The translations under genes and the position numbers were made by a program. Shown here in pieces: positions 21,279-30,692 of a stretch of 64,000 nucleotides of DNA. The stretch is from contig JAQIBT010000110.1 of the NCBI GenBank assembly GCA_027858915.1, positions 1 to 64,000 of the forward strand. The letters run 5' to 3'. Source of the stretch: Salinisphaera sp. GTDB lineage: Bacteria > Pseudomonadota > Gammaproteobacteria > Nevskiales > Salinisphaeraceae. A model generated the notes under the pieces. That model was not told where the DNA came from. It did no database searches and worked only from the letters and a program-made list of their open reading frames with translations. Numbering within the stretch: the first letter of the stretch is position 1; each line of letters starts with the position of its first letter.

Positions 21279-22115
21279 CTAAGTGAAGGAGTGGGCCGCG
21301 CTTGGATAGTCGCCGCTCTTCACGGCAGCTACATAATTGGCGACTGCGGCGTCGAGCGAGTTGGCGTCGTCCATGAAATTCCGCACAAAACGCGGCTTCT
21401 TGCCGGGCGAAAGCCCCAGGATATCGTAAACCACCAGGATCTGGCCGTCGGTATCCGGCCCTGCGCCAATGCCAATCACGGGCACGCCGGCGTTGGCGGT
21501 GATCTCGGCGCCAAGCGCAGACGGCACACATTCCAGCAACAGCATATCGGCCCCGGCCTCCTCAAGAATTCGGGCGTCGCGCAGCATCGTGTCTGCCTGC
21601 GTCTTATCGCGCCCCTGAATCTTGAAGCCGCCCATCTTGTGTACCAACTGTGGCTGCAGACCGATATGCGCGCATACCGGCACGCCGCGCATCGATAGAT
21701 GCTCGATGGTATCGGCCTGAATCTCACCGCCCTCGAACTTCACCATCTGCGCCTTGCCCTCGCCCATCAGCCGACGCGACGTATCCAGCGCATCGTGCTT
21801 GGTGGCATAAGACAGAAACGGCAGATCTGCCATCAGAAACGGCCGCCGCAGTCCGGCGGCGGTGATGCGGCTGTGATAGACCATGTGATCGACCGTGACC
21901 GGTACCGTCGTCGATTCGCCCTGAACGACCATGCCCAGAGAATCGCCGACCAACACCACATCAGCGCCTGCCCGATCTTCCAGGGCCGCGAAGCTGGCAT
22001 CGTATGCGGTCAGACAGGCGATCTTCTCGCCGTCGACTTTCATCCGGGCCAGATCCGCAATCGTGACCGGCTTGGCGTCCTGCTGCTGCAGGTGGGGGTA
22101 TGGACTGGTATTCAT
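21279..22115 (-). CDS. panB: 3-methyl-2-oxobutanoate hydroxymethyltransferase
   Basis: Makes ketopantoate from 2-oxoisovalerate and methylene-tetrahydrofolate. The 278-residue protein has CLTAYDASFA, the metal-binding VLVGDSLGMVVQG, the MVKFEGG segment, the HIGLQPQ block and the late IGIGAGPDTDGQILV. The ATG at 22115 is chosen over a TTG two codons upstream. It precedes panC by 10 bp, so both are surely cotranscribed. The kinase gene upstream ends 37 bp away. Confidence 0.96.
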   Translation of the reverse strand: MNTSPYPHLQQQDAKPVTIADLARMKVDGEKIACLTAYDASFAALEDRAGADVVLVGDSLGMVVQGESTTVPVTVDHMVYHSRITAAGLRRPFLMADLPFLSYATKHDALDTSRRLMGEGKAQMVKFEGGEIQADTIEHLSMRGVPVCAHIGLQPQLVHKMGGFKIQGRDKTQADTMLRDARILEEAGADMLLLECVPSALGAEITANAGVPVIGIGAGPDTDGQILVVYDILGLSPGKKPRFVRNFMDDANSLDAAVANYVAAVKSGDYPSAAHSFT

Positions 22116-22152
22116 GATCAAGGACTATAGCATTGAGATTGAATGATCGTGG

Positions 22153-22782
22153 TCACGCTGTTGTCGGCAGCGATTGCTGGCGCACGGGACGCTCAAGCGC
22201 TGCCAACACGCTCTGGTAATCGGCATCCGAACCCACCAGATCGAGCCGGTTGGCATCAACCCGCAACAGCGGCGCGGCTGTGTATTCGGCAAAGAAATGG
22301 CGATAGGCCGCTACCACGCGGGCCAGGTAATCCGACGTCAGACTGCGCTCGGCCGTGCGGGCGCGCTGGGCAATACGCTGCATCAGTATATCGACCGGCG
22401 CATCCAGATAAATCACGCAGTCCGGGCTCGGTGCCTGCCAGGCCAGCCGTGCGTAGATATCCTCGTAAAGCGCCAGCTCGTCATTGCTGAGCGTAAGGCG
22501 CGCAAACAAGGGATCCTTGGCAAACATGAAATCGGCGACACAACCGACTTCAAACAAGTCGGTCTGGCGTAGCGCGTCGATCTGGCGGGCGCGCTGCAAG
22601 AGAAAGAACAACTGAACCGACAAGGCATGTCCCGCCGGGTTATCGTAGAAATCTCCAAGGAAAGGATTCTCGTCTGGCGCTTCGGCCAGTACGCTCGCTG
22701 ACAGGCTCTGCGCCAGACGGCCCGCCAGCGTGGTCTTGCCAACGCCAATCGGGCCCTCGATCGCGATATAGCGCCCGGCCAT
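22153..22782 (-). CDS. Deoxynucleoside kinase family protein
   Basis: A 209-residue P-loop kinase (YIAIEGPIGVGKTTL at the N-terminus) of the deoxyadenosine/deoxyguanosine kinase fold. The NPFLGDFY segment, the RARQID block and the substrate-binding VIYLDAPVDILMQRI support this. It is often found between folK and panB in gammaproteobacteria. It probably phosphorylates a deoxynucleoside in salvage, but the true substrate is unproven. The start ATG at 22782 overlaps the folK stop by one base (TGATG), so translation is coupled. Confidence 0.85.
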   Translation of the reverse strand: MAGRYIAIEGPIGVGKTTLAGRLAQSLSASVLAEAPDENPFLGDFYDNPAGHALSVQLFFLLQRARQIDALRQTDLFEVGCVADFMFAKDPLFARLTLSNDELALYEDIYARLAWQAPSPDCVIYLDAPVDILMQRIAQRARTAERSLTSDYLARVVAAYRHFFAEYTAAPLLRVDANRLDLVGSDADYQSVLAALERPVRQQSLPTTA

Positions 22783-23288
22783 CACGCCGTACTGCGTCGA
22801 GCGACGCCCTCGCCGCCGACGCAGCGCAAACAATCCGCCACACGTCCGTGAACCCCCAATTCCAGCGCCGGCGACAACTCGGCCAGCGGCACCAGTACGA
22901 ACCCCCGCTCGTGCGCCCGCGGATGCGGCAGGGTCAGGCGTAGGCTATCCATCGACAGATTATCGAATGCCAGCAAATCGAGATCGAGGGTTCGCGGGCC
23001 CCAGCGCACGTCCCGCACGCGGCCGTGACCGGCCTCGAGCGCCTGCAGCCGATCGAGCAGCGGCAGCGGCATTAGCGTCGTCGCCAATACCGCGCAGGCA
23101 TTGCAGAACAACGGCTGACCACGCGGGCCGCCCACGGGTTCCGTGTCGAAGAACGCAGAAACCGCGAGCCGACGACAACCATCAATCTGTCCCAGTTCAC
23201 GCAGCGCAAGCGACAGATGGGCAGCCGGACCATCCAGATTGCTGCCGAGCCCGATCCACGCCACGTGCACCGCCGACTCAGCCGCCAC
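22782..23288 (-). CDS. folK: 6-hydroxymethyl-7,8-dihydropterin pyrophosphokinase
   Basis: Transfers pyrophosphate from ATP to the pterin in folate synthesis. The 168-residue protein contains the family marks IGLGSNLDGPAAHL, the signature WGPRTLDLDLLAF and LPHPRAHERGFVL. The only suitable start is GTG 23288, with GGGGAA about 8 nt upstream. It lies between pcnB (51 bp upstream) and the kinase gene, a common gammaproteobacterial order. Confidence 0.94.
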   Translation of the reverse strand: MAAESAVHVAWIGLGSNLDGPAAHLSLALRELGQIDGCRRLAVSAFFDTEPVGGPRGQPLFCNACAVLATTLMPLPLLDRLQALEAGHGRVRDVRWGPRTLDLDLLAFDNLSMDSLRLTLPHPRAHERGFVLVPLAELSPALELGVHGRVADCLRCVGGEGVARRSTA

Positions 23289-23339
23289 GCTGGGTTCCCC
23301 GGCGCGGCGCCGGCCGCGGTGAAACGTCCACCAGCAGGA

Positions 23340-24641
23340 TCACGCCGATTCAGGCGACGGTTTGCGACGGCGACCACCCCCGCGGCGCTTGCGCCTGCGA
23401 CTGGTTCCGGCGGCCGAGGCAGGCTCCGGCGTCGACGGATCGTCCTGAATCTGGGTCCACCAGTCGGCCAGTTCCTGCTCCACTTCCCCGACCTGGGCGC
23501 GCAGCAGCAGAAAATCATAGGCGGCACGAAACCGCGGATGGGGAATCAGGCGTTCCGGCTGGCGGCCCCGCCGCTTGTGGAACCGTGGCTGCAGCTGCCA
23601 GATCTCGCGCATGGGTATCGAGAATCGCTTGGGGATGGCCACACGCCGCACCTGCCGCGTCACCACGTCGCTCTGCGCACTGGCCAGCGCCGGCGCCGCC
23701 GGCATGCCTTCGCGTTCGAGCGTGGCCGCGCGTTCGCGTACCGCCGGCCAGAGCAGGGCTGCGAAGATGAATGCGGGCGTGACCGGCTTGCCGATCTCGA
23801 TGCGCGCAGCGGTGTTGGCAATGGCGTTCCTGATCAACGCTTCGCTAGCCGTGCCGGCAGGCGAATCCAGTACCGCCATGGTCTGATCGAACAGCGGGCG
23901 CAGCAGATCGTAGTGGCGCAGCCCGTCATAGACCCTGGGCCCCGCTGGATGCATCAACAGCTTGAGCACTTCATCGAACAGGCGGGCAGCCGGCACGTCG
24001 GCGAGCAGATCTACCAGCTCCGCCGGCGGGCGCGCCCGCTCGTCGATGGTGAGATCGAGCTTGGAGGCAATCCGCACGGCCCGAATCATGCGCACCGGAT
24101 CCTCGCGGTAGCGCACGCCGGCGTCGCCGATCAGCCGCAGACAACGATGCTCGACGTCGGCCAGGCCGCCGACGTAGTCATAGATCTTATGATCGGCAAT
24201 ATCGAAATACAGGCCGTTGATCGCAAAATCGCGACGCCTGGCATCCTCGGCGATCGAACCGAATACATTGTCGCGCAGTACCCGTCCAGCATCGTCCAGC
24301 TCGCGCGTATCCTCGCCGGCATCGGCGCCGCCCGGATCGGCGCGGAAGGTCGATACCTCGACGATCTCGCGGCCGAAACGCACATGACATATCTGAAAAC
24401 GACGACCGATCAGGCGTGCCTTGCGGCCAAAGACCGCCACCACCTGCTCCGGCTCGGCGTCGGTCGAGACATCGAAATCCTTGGGGGCGACGTCGAGCAG
24501 GAGATCGCGCACCGCGCCACCAACCAGGCAGGCGCGATAGCCAGCCTCGTTCAAACCGTCCAGGACTGCCAACGCACCATCGCTGATGTCGCCACGACTG
24601 ATTCCATGCGTATCTGAATCGACTACTCGTAAATCGTTAAT
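23340..24641 (-). CDS. pcnB: Poly(A) polymerase I, probable AUU start
   Basis: Adds 3' poly(A) tails that promote RNA decay. The 433-residue product has the nucleotidyltransferase core AYRACLVGGAVRDLLL-type motif, KDFDVSTDA with metal-binding Asp residues, the RRDFAINGLY block and REDPVRMIRAVR, and a very basic Arg/Gly/Lys-rich C-terminal tail. The homologous N-terminus HGISRGDISDGALAVL (E. coli has AISRKDISENALKV) lies upstream of the first usual start codon, TTG 24572. Between that TTG and the in-frame stop at 24663-24665 there is no ATG, GTG or TTG, but there is ATT at 24641 preceded by GGGG with a 7-nt spacer. E. coli pcnB is known to start at AUU, so I place the start there. Confidence 0.85.
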   Translation of the reverse strand: MNDLRVVDSDTHGISRGDISDGALAVLDGLNEAGYRACLVGGAVRDLLLDVAPKDFDVSTDAEPEQVVAVFGRKARLIGRRFQICHVRFGREIVEVSTFRADPGGADAGEDTRELDDAGRVLRDNVFGSIAEDARRRDFAINGLYFDIADHKIYDYVGGLADVEHRCLRLIGDAGVRYREDPVRMIRAVRIASKLDLTIDERARPPAELVDLLADVPAARLFDEVLKLLMHPAGPRVYDGLRHYDLLRPLFDQTMAVLDSPAGTASEALIRNAIANTAARIEIGKPVTPAFIFAALLWPAVRERAATLEREGMPAAPALASAQSDVVTRQVRRVAIPKRFSIPMREIWQLQPRFHKRRGRQPERLIPHPRFRAAYDFLLLRAQVGEVEQELADWWTQIQDDPSTPEPASAAGTSRRRKRRGGGRRRKPSPESA

Positions 24642-24733
24642 GGAACTGCCCCGTGAAAAAGCTCATTCTTTGCCCCCAGTTTACAACGGATGGACGATTG
24701 AGCGTCGAGCCGGCGTCAATCGCCTGAGAAAAC

Positions 24734-26227
24734 ATGATGCGACACGACGAATACATTGAGCACGACGCCTTGGGCATCGCCCAGCGGATCGCCGACCGCG
24801 AGATTACGCCAGCCGAGGCACTGGCCGCAGCCCGCGCGCGCCTGACGCAGGTCGACGGCCGGCTCAACAGCGTCGTACACCAGATGGATGATATCGCCGA
24901 CGAACGCGCCGGCGCTACGGTAACAGGTGCCTTCGCCGGCGTGCCTTTCCTGATCAAGGACCTGTTTCAGGATTATGCCGGCGTACCCACGACCTACGGC
25001 AACGCCGCGCTCAAGCGCGCGGCATTCTGCCCCACCGAACACGCCGAAATCGTGAAGCGCTTCATGGCCAGCGGCGTGAATATCTTCGGCAAGACCAATA
25101 CGCCCGAGTTTGGTGCCAAGGCCATAACCGAGCCGGTCGCCAACGGCAGCACCCGCAATCCGTGGAATAGCGAGCATACGCCGGGAGGGTCATCCGGCGG
25201 CTCGGCGGCGGCTGTGGCTGCCGGCGTCGTGCCGATGGCCGGCGCAAACGACGGTGGCGGTTCTATTCGCATACCAGCGGCCTGTTGCGGGCTGTTCGGT
25301 CTCAAGCCCGGGCGGGCACGGGTCCCCGCTGGCCCGCACCGTACCGATCAAGCGCACGGCATCTCAGTGGATCACGTCGTAACGCGCTCGGTACGCGACA
25401 GCGCCGCCATGCTGGACGCGACCGCCGGCTACGAGCCGGGCGCGATCGTCAAACTCCAGACACCAGAGACGAGCTATCTGCAGGCTATCGAGCGCCCACC
25501 AGAGCCCTTGCGAATCGGCGTGATGGAAGCCTCGCCGCTGGGCACCCCGGTCAGTAACGAGGCACACGCGGCCATCCGGACGACAACGGCTCTGCTGGCA
25601 GACCTCGGCCACCACGCCGAGCCGGCCGCGCCCGCGCTCGACGGCGCACAGCTGTGTCGTGATTTCCTGATGGTGTGGTTCGTTCACATGGCCAGCGCGG
25701 TAGACGAGATCCGCGCGCAGACCGGCTGCGGCGCCGACGGTTTTGAGTTGGATACCCGAGCGCTGGCTCACCTCGGGCGCAGCTACTCGGCCGTGGAATA
25801 TACCGTGATGCTGGAACGCTGGCAGGGGTATCGCCAGGCGCTGGCCGCGTTCCACAGACGCTATGATCTGCTGCTCACTCCCACCCTGGCCAGCCCGCCG
25901 GTTAAGATCGGCGCGCTCGAAACACCGATCTGGCAACAGCGGCTTCTGCGCCCTCTGCTGCGTCTGCCCAGCGCACGCGCCCTGATCAAATCCGGGATGG
26001 TCGATCAGCTGGCCAACGAAAACCTGCAACACGTACCGTTCACCCAGCTGGCCAACCTCACCGGCGTACCGGCGATGTCGGTGCCGTTGTCGATGACGCC
26101 CGGCGGGCTGCCCATGGGCAGCCAGTTCGTTGCCCCGCCCGGCGGCGAGACGCTGCTGTTGCGGTTAGCGGCCCAGCTGGAGCATGCCGCGCCGTGGTTT
26201 GATCGTCTCCCGACGTTGTCAAGCTAG
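24734..26227 (+). CDS. Amidase signature family hydrolase
   Basis: A 497-residue member of the amidase signature family, which cleaves amide bonds with a Ser-cisSer-Lys triad. The Lys is in VPFLIKDLF (about residue 76), the cis-Ser in PGGSSGGSAAAVAAG and the nucleophile Ser in GANDGGGSIRIPA. The general pattern resembles the 6-aminohexanoate-cyclic-dimer hydrolase branch rather than GatA, but the substrate cannot be told from sequence. Two adjacent ATG codons are possible starts. It is divergent from pcnB and convergent with lptG, with the two stop codons overlapping in a shared CTAG. Confidence 0.88.
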   Translation: MMRHDEYIEHDALGIAQRIADREITPAEALAAARARLTQVDGRLNSVVHQMDDIADERAGATVTGAFAGVPFLIKDLFQDYAGVPTTYGNAALKRAAFCPTEHAEIVKRFMASGVNIFGKTNTPEFGAKAITEPVANGSTRNPWNSEHTPGGSSGGSAAAVAAGVVPMAGANDGGGSIRIPAACCGLFGLKPGRARVPAGPHRTDQAHGISVDHVVTRSVRDSAAMLDATAGYEPGAIVKLQTPETSYLQAIERPPEPLRIGVMEASPLGTPVSNEAHAAIRTTTALLADLGHHAEPAAPALDGAQLCRDFLMVWFVHMASAVDEIRAQTGCGADGFELDTRALAHLGRSYSAVEYTVMLERWQGYRQALAAFHRRYDLLLTPTLASPPVKIGALETPIWQQRLLRPLLRLPSARALIKSGMVDQLANENLQHVPFTQLANLTGVPAMSVPLSMTPGGLPMGSQFVAPPGGETLLLRLAAQLEHAAPWFDRLPTLSS

Positions 26228-27288
26228 CTGACTCGCCGCATCCAGTAGACAGTTCCTACACCGAGAAGGATCGTTGGCAGACTGGCGGCCAGCCAGGGTG
26301 GCACGCCGTAGACCGGCCCGGTCGACGCCACGATCTCGTTGAACAGGAAGAACAGCAGGCCGCTCAATCCACCGGCCAGCAGCCGCTGCCCGGCGCCGGC
26401 ACTGCGCAACGATCCGAACGCAAACGGCAAGGCAAAGATCACCAGAACCCAGACGGTGAACGGCGTGACGATATTACGCCAGAGCGCGAGCTTGTAGTCC
26501 GCCGCATCGATGTCGTTGTGATCCAGATAAGTGATATAGCGCCACAGCCCACGCGAGGACAGCTCGTCAGGCTGAACTACCGCCAGCGCCAGCACCTGCG
26601 GGTCGATCTGGACGTCCAGCGATAGCTGTTTTGGCGTGGCCACCCTGCTGTGGTCAGTCGCCAGATAGGTGATCTGCGGATGGTTGATCACCAATTCATG
26701 ACCTATCAAGCGAGCGCTTGGTGCCTTGAGGCTCTCTCGCAACCGGCCCTGCGAGTCGAATCGATAAGCCAGCAACCCATCGATGCGACCACCCGGCAGG
26801 GTCGATGCGATTCGAAGCACATAGCCGCTCTGGCGCAGCCAGAGCCCATCGTTGACGGTTTGCCGGACCTCGCCGTTACGTGCCTGTTCCCGCAACGAAT
26901 CGGCATGGCCGACACCCTTGGGCACCAGTATCTCACCGTTCAGTACAGTAATAGCCGCGAGCACCGCCCCCGCCAGCCCCACCGAGACAGCGAGCCGGCG
27001 CATAGACACGCCAGCGCTGCGAATCACTACCAGTTCGCTACCCGTGGCCAACGCGCCAAGCGCCAGCAACGAGCCAAGAAGTGCTACCACCGGCAGCACA
27101 AGATACATCCGAGCCGGCAACATCAACGCCACGTACAACATGACCTTGGCCAGGCCGTAGCTTCCCTCGCCCATATGATCGAGTTCGCCAATGAACAGCA
27201 TCAGCGTCACCAACGCGCCAACCACCAGCGCTACTACCCCGGTTGCCGCCAGGATCGACCGGCTGATGTAGCGATCGATGATCATCAT
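26224..27288 (-). CDS. lptG: LPS export ABC transporter permease LptG
   Basis: With LptF and the ATPase LptB, LptG extracts lipopolysaccharide from the inner membrane and passes it to LptC/LptA. The 354-residue protein has the family topology: N-terminal membrane helices (IDRYISRSILAATGVV onward), a large periplasmic beta-jellyroll domain (about 130-270) and three C-terminal helices. It starts in an ATGA overlap with the lptF stop (27285-27288). lptB is not in the window. Confidence 0.95.
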   Translation of the reverse strand: MMIIDRYISRSILAATGVVALVVGALVTLMLFIGELDHMGEGSYGLAKVMLYVALMLPARMYLVLPVVALLGSLLALGALATGSELVVIRSAGVSMRRLAVSVGLAGAVLAAITVLNGEILVPKGVGHADSLREQARNGEVRQTVNDGLWLRQSGYVLRIASTLPGGRIDGLLAYRFDSQGRLRESLKAPSARLIGHELVINHPQITYLATDHSRVATPKQLSLDVQIDPQVLALAVVQPDELSSRGLWRYITYLDHNDIDAADYKLALWRNIVTPFTVWVLVIFALPFAFGSLRSAGAGQRLLAGGLSGLLFFLFNEIVASTGPVYGVPPWLAASLPTILLGVGTVYWMRRVS

Positions 27289-28388
27289 CGTCGATCTCCG
27301 TGGCCAGGTCTGGAAACGAAGTATCCTGCCTCTCGCGCAACCAGGATCAAGGCGACTGCCAGGACCACCGCGTGTACCCACCATTCTCCGATCGCGCCGG
27401 GCAGCGCCCCGTTTTCAACCGCCTGCTCGGACAGATGCACGAGATTGACGTAGATCACGTAGAACAGTATGCCGGCGATCACCCGGCCGTAACGCCCCGA
27501 TCGCGGCGGCACCCGCCCGATCGGCAATGCCAGCAGCGACAGAATGAGAATAGACAGCGGAACAGACACGCGGGTCTGCCAGGCCGCCGTCGCCTTCGGC
27601 GTGTGACTGGCGATCAACGCCTGTGTTGACATCGTGTGCACGTCGCCCGAGGCACGGGGTTGCGGCGGCTGCAGCTGCACTCCGTGCTGCTTGAACTGAA
27701 TAATACGGTAGTTGGCTTGCCCCGGCGTGCCTTCGTATCGCCAGCCGTCATCCAGCACCAGGGTGACCTCGCGGGTCTTTGCATTGACCTGCTGCCGGGC
27801 ACGCTTTGCGGTCACTACGGTCTCGGTCTTCTGGCCTTTGTTTCCCGTGTGCTCGACGCGGACGAAAACATCACGAAAGTCACCCTGCTTGTCACGGCTT
27901 TGCGCATAGAAAGCCACATCTCCGTTATCCAGGCTCACAAAGCGCCCGGGTGAGACCGACTGTACTGCGCTGGCGGCAGACGAGGCACTGAGCACCTTGA
28001 ACTTCTGGGCCGCCAGCGGCGCAAATACCAGGCTCATCAAGCCACCGAACAGGGCCACCGAAACGCCAAGCGCCAGAAAAGGCCGGTAGAGCCGCGCCAA
28101 GCCCACGCCGCCGGCCAGCATCGCCGCCAGCTCGTTGTCGCGGCAGAGCCGCCCAACCACCAGGAGTACCGCCAATAAAACCGAGATCGGCAGCACGATT
28201 TCGAGGTTTCTGACAACGCTCAACGCGGAGAGAGAAAACACGGTGTTGACCGGCACGTCGCCAGCCGCGGCATAGCCGATATATTGCGACAGACCAAGGC
28301 CCAGGGTGAGAAACAGCAGCACAGCGATGATGATCAGCCAAGTGCGCGCTACTTCGCCAAACAGGTAACGAAATATCACGTTAACCAA
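27285..28388 (-). CDS. lptF: LPS export ABC transporter permease LptF
   Basis: Second permease of the LptB2FG exporter. The 367-residue frame has the same layout as LptG: membrane helices at the N-terminus, a periplasmic domain with SPGRFVSLDNGDVAFYAQ, and C-terminal helices containing LPIGRVPPRSGRYGRV. The start is uncertain. TTG 28388 has TGAGG about 10 nt upstream; GTG 28379 aligns better with the E. coli start (MIIIRYL against VIFRYL). It is divergent from pepA, as in E. coli. Confidence 0.94.
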   Translation of the reverse strand: MVNVIFRYLFGEVARTWLIIIAVLLFLTLGLGLSQYIGYAAAGDVPVNTVFSLSALSVVRNLEIVLPISVLLAVLLVVGRLCRDNELAAMLAGGVGLARLYRPFLALGVSVALFGGLMSLVFAPLAAQKFKVLSASSAASAVQSVSPGRFVSLDNGDVAFYAQSRDKQGDFRDVFVRVEHTGNKGQKTETVVTAKRARQQVNAKTREVTLVLDDGWRYEGTPGQANYRIIQFKQHGVQLQPPQPRASGDVHTMSTQALIASHTPKATAAWQTRVSVPLSILILSLLALPIGRVPPRSGRYGRVIAGILFYVIYVNLVHLSEQAVENGALPGAIGEWWVHAVVLAVALILVAREAGYFVSRPGHGDRR

Positions 28389-28593
28389 GATTCGAAAACC
28401 TCAGGCAATCGTCGGAATCAGGCATTTAATCGACCGGGACATAAAAAGAAGATGATTTTTTTGTAATTCAATGTAGAATCATGCGCCTTGAAGGCTACGC
28501 GTTCGTCGCGCATATCATTGTAGTTAGCGGGTTACGCACCAGACGCAGTCGACGCTCAAACTGTATACATCAACATTTTTACAGGAAAACTCC

Positions 28594-30099
28594 ATGGAAT
28601 ATCTCGTCAAAAGCGGCAGCCCGGAAAAGCAGCGGGTCGGTTGCGTGATCGTTGGTATCTTCGATCGTCGAAAGCCGTCCATGCAAGCCGAAGCGCTCGA
28701 TGAAGCCAGCAATGGCCTGATTGCCTCTGTCATGCGGCGCGGCGACATGGACGGAAAACTGGGCGAGACGACCCTGCTGCATGGTTTGGAAGACATGTTC
28801 TGCGATCGCATCCTGTTGGTCGGCTGTGGCAAGGAGCGCGACTTCAATCAGCGATCCTATCGCAAGGCCTGTACCGCCGCGGCACGCGAACTTGACACCA
28901 TGGGCGGCGTCGATGCGGCATTCTATCTGACCGAACTGAACGTCAAGGGCCGCGACGATTTCGGCTGGAGCGTGAAGCAGGCGCTGCTCGCTCTCGAAGA
29001 CGTGTTCTATCGTTTCGAAGCCTGTCGTGGGACGAGCTACGAAAAACAGACCCGCAAGCTGTCGCGCCTGATCCTGCAGGTACCGCGTCGCTCCGACCTG
29101 CCAACGGCCGAAAAAGGCGTAGCCGAAGGCGTGGCAACCGCGAACGGCATCAAGCTAGCCAAGGATCTCGGTAACCTGCCGGGCAATATCTGTACGCCGA
29201 CCTATCTGGCCGAGCAGGCCGTTGAGCTGGCGAATCATCATGATTCGGTGAAGACCCAGATTCTCGAAGAAGCCGATATGGAAGCGCTCGGCATGGGCGC
29301 TTTACTCGGCGTATCGCGCGGCTCGCGTCAACCGGCCAAGTTCATTGTCATGGAGTACATGAACGGCCCACGAGGCGAAAAGCCGACGGTGCTGGTCGGC
29401 AAAGGCGTGACGTTTGATGCTGGCGGTATCAGTCTGAAGCCGGGCGCTGCCATGGACGAAATGAAATATGACATGGGCGGTGCAGCCAGCGTGTTCGGTG
29501 CGATGCAGGCCGCGGTGGAACTGGAACTGCCGATCAACCTTGTTGCCGTGATTGCCTCGACCGAGAACCTGCCGGACGGTGATGCCTACAAGCCGGGCGA
29601 TATTCTGACCAGCATGTCTGGCCAGACCATCGAGATTCTCAACACGGACGCCGAAGGCCGTCTGGCACTGGCCGACGCGCTGACCTATGTCGAGCGCAAT
29701 TACCAGCCGGATGCCGTAGTCGACATGGCCACACTCACCGGCGCCTGCGTTGTGGCACTGGGTTCCGAGGCGGCCGGCCTGTTCGCCAACAACAGCCCGC
29801 TGCGACGTGCGCTGCGCGATGCCGGCGAGCTGGTGGGCGACCGGGCCTGGCCGATGCCGCTGTGGGAGGAGTACCAATCACAGCTCGACTCGAACTTCGC
29901 TGACATGGCCAACGTCGGCGGCAAGGGCGCAGGCGCGATCACGGCCGCCAGCTTTCTTCATCGTTTTGCGCGGAAGCTGCGCTGGGCGCATCTGGATATC
30001 GCCGGCGTCGCCTGGAAGTCGGGCAAGGACAAGGGGGCTACCGGTCGTCCGGTTGGCTTGCTCACGCAGTACCTGATCGATCGATCGACCCAGGCCTGA
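28594..30099 (+). CDS. pepA: Leucyl aminopeptidase (M17 family)
   Basis: Cytosolic zinc/manganese aminopeptidase; the E. coli protein also acts as a DNA-binding partner in Xer recombination and carAB control. The 501-residue protein carries the two-metal site in VGKGVTFDAGGISLKP and the family signature NTDAEGRLALAD beginning at residue 350. AGGAAA lies about 7 nt before the ATG. The 205-bp gap to lptF is AT-rich, with TAGAAT at about 28472 as a possible -10 box. Confidence 0.96.
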   Translation: MEYLVKSGSPEKQRVGCVIVGIFDRRKPSMQAEALDEASNGLIASVMRRGDMDGKLGETTLLHGLEDMFCDRILLVGCGKERDFNQRSYRKACTAAARELDTMGGVDAAFYLTELNVKGRDDFGWSVKQALLALEDVFYRFEACRGTSYEKQTRKLSRLILQVPRRSDLPTAEKGVAEGVATANGIKLAKDLGNLPGNICTPTYLAEQAVELANHHDSVKTQILEEADMEALGMGALLGVSRGSRQPAKFIVMEYMNGPRGEKPTVLVGKGVTFDAGGISLKPGAAMDEMKYDMGGAASVFGAMQAAVELELPINLVAVIASTENLPDGDAYKPGDILTSMSGQTIEILNTDAEGRLALADALTYVERNYQPDAVVDMATLTGACVVALGSEAAGLFANNSPLRRALRDAGELVGDRAWPMPLWEEYQSQLDSNFADMANVGGKGAGAITAASFLHRFARKLRWAHLDIAGVAWKSGKDKGATGRPVGLLTQYLIDRSTQA

Positions 30100-30114
30100 G
30101 GCTGATCACGGGAT

Positions 30115-30564
30115 ATGACCGAAGTCTTCTTCTATGTGCTGGAAGATGACGCAGGCGACGCTGCCGAGCAATTCGCCTGTCGCCTGACCGAGAAAGCCCA
30201 TGCCGAAGGCCACCGGGTCTTTATTCATGTGGCTGACAACGGTCAGGCCGAGTCGTTGGACAGGCTGCTCTGGCTGTTTCGCCAGGGCAGCTTCGTCCCT
30301 CACGTCATCACTGACAATCTGGCCGCCGATGACGACCTGACACCGGTGGTGATTGGCGCCGACGCTCCCCCTGCCGGGTTCGACGACGTGCTGATCAATA
30401 TCGGCGGCGAAGTCGGCGGTTTCTTTTCACGGTTTTCGCGTCACAGCGAAGTGGTTACACCCGGTGACCGGAATCTGGCCCGCGAGCGCTACCGCTTTTT
30501 CAAGGATCGCGGCTATGCGCTGACCACGCACAAGATCGCCGCCGGTCGGCGCGCGGCGCGCTGA
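30115..30564 (+). CDS. holC: DNA polymerase III subunit chi
   Basis: Chi belongs to the clamp-loader complex, binds single-strand binding protein and pairs with psi (HolD). The 149-residue protein matches the family in length and motifs: EVFFYVLEDDAGDAAEQFACRL-like start, VFIHVADNGQAESLDRLLW (short gap) and the FVPHVITDN block. It is 15 bp downstream of pepA and upstream of valS, the standard gammaproteobacterial order. Confidence 0.93.
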   Translation: MTEVFFYVLEDDAGDAAEQFACRLTEKAHAEGHRVFIHVADNGQAESLDRLLWLFRQGSFVPHVITDNLAADDDLTPVVIGADAPPAGFDDVLINIGGEVGGFFSRFSRHSEVVTPGDRNLARERYRFFKDRGYALTTHKIAAGRRAAR

Positions 30565-30652
30565 GGTCAGGGCGTGTTACCGCAGGACTTGGAACACGCA
30601 GACAGTGACCTCAAACTAATCTATCTGTTTCCTACGATACGTCAGTTCGCCA

Positions 30653-30666
30653 GGGGCCTAGGCCCC
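30653..30666. repeat. Perfect palindrome upstream of valS
   Basis: GGGGCCTAGGCCCC is a perfect 14-bp palindrome, 26 bp before the valS start, in the 128-bp holC-valS gap. It has no loop and no T-run, so it is not a terminator. It may be a regulator site or chance in GC-rich DNA. Confidence 0.4.
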
Positions 30667-30692
30667 GGAGCGGGCTGAAAAGGCATGCGCTG

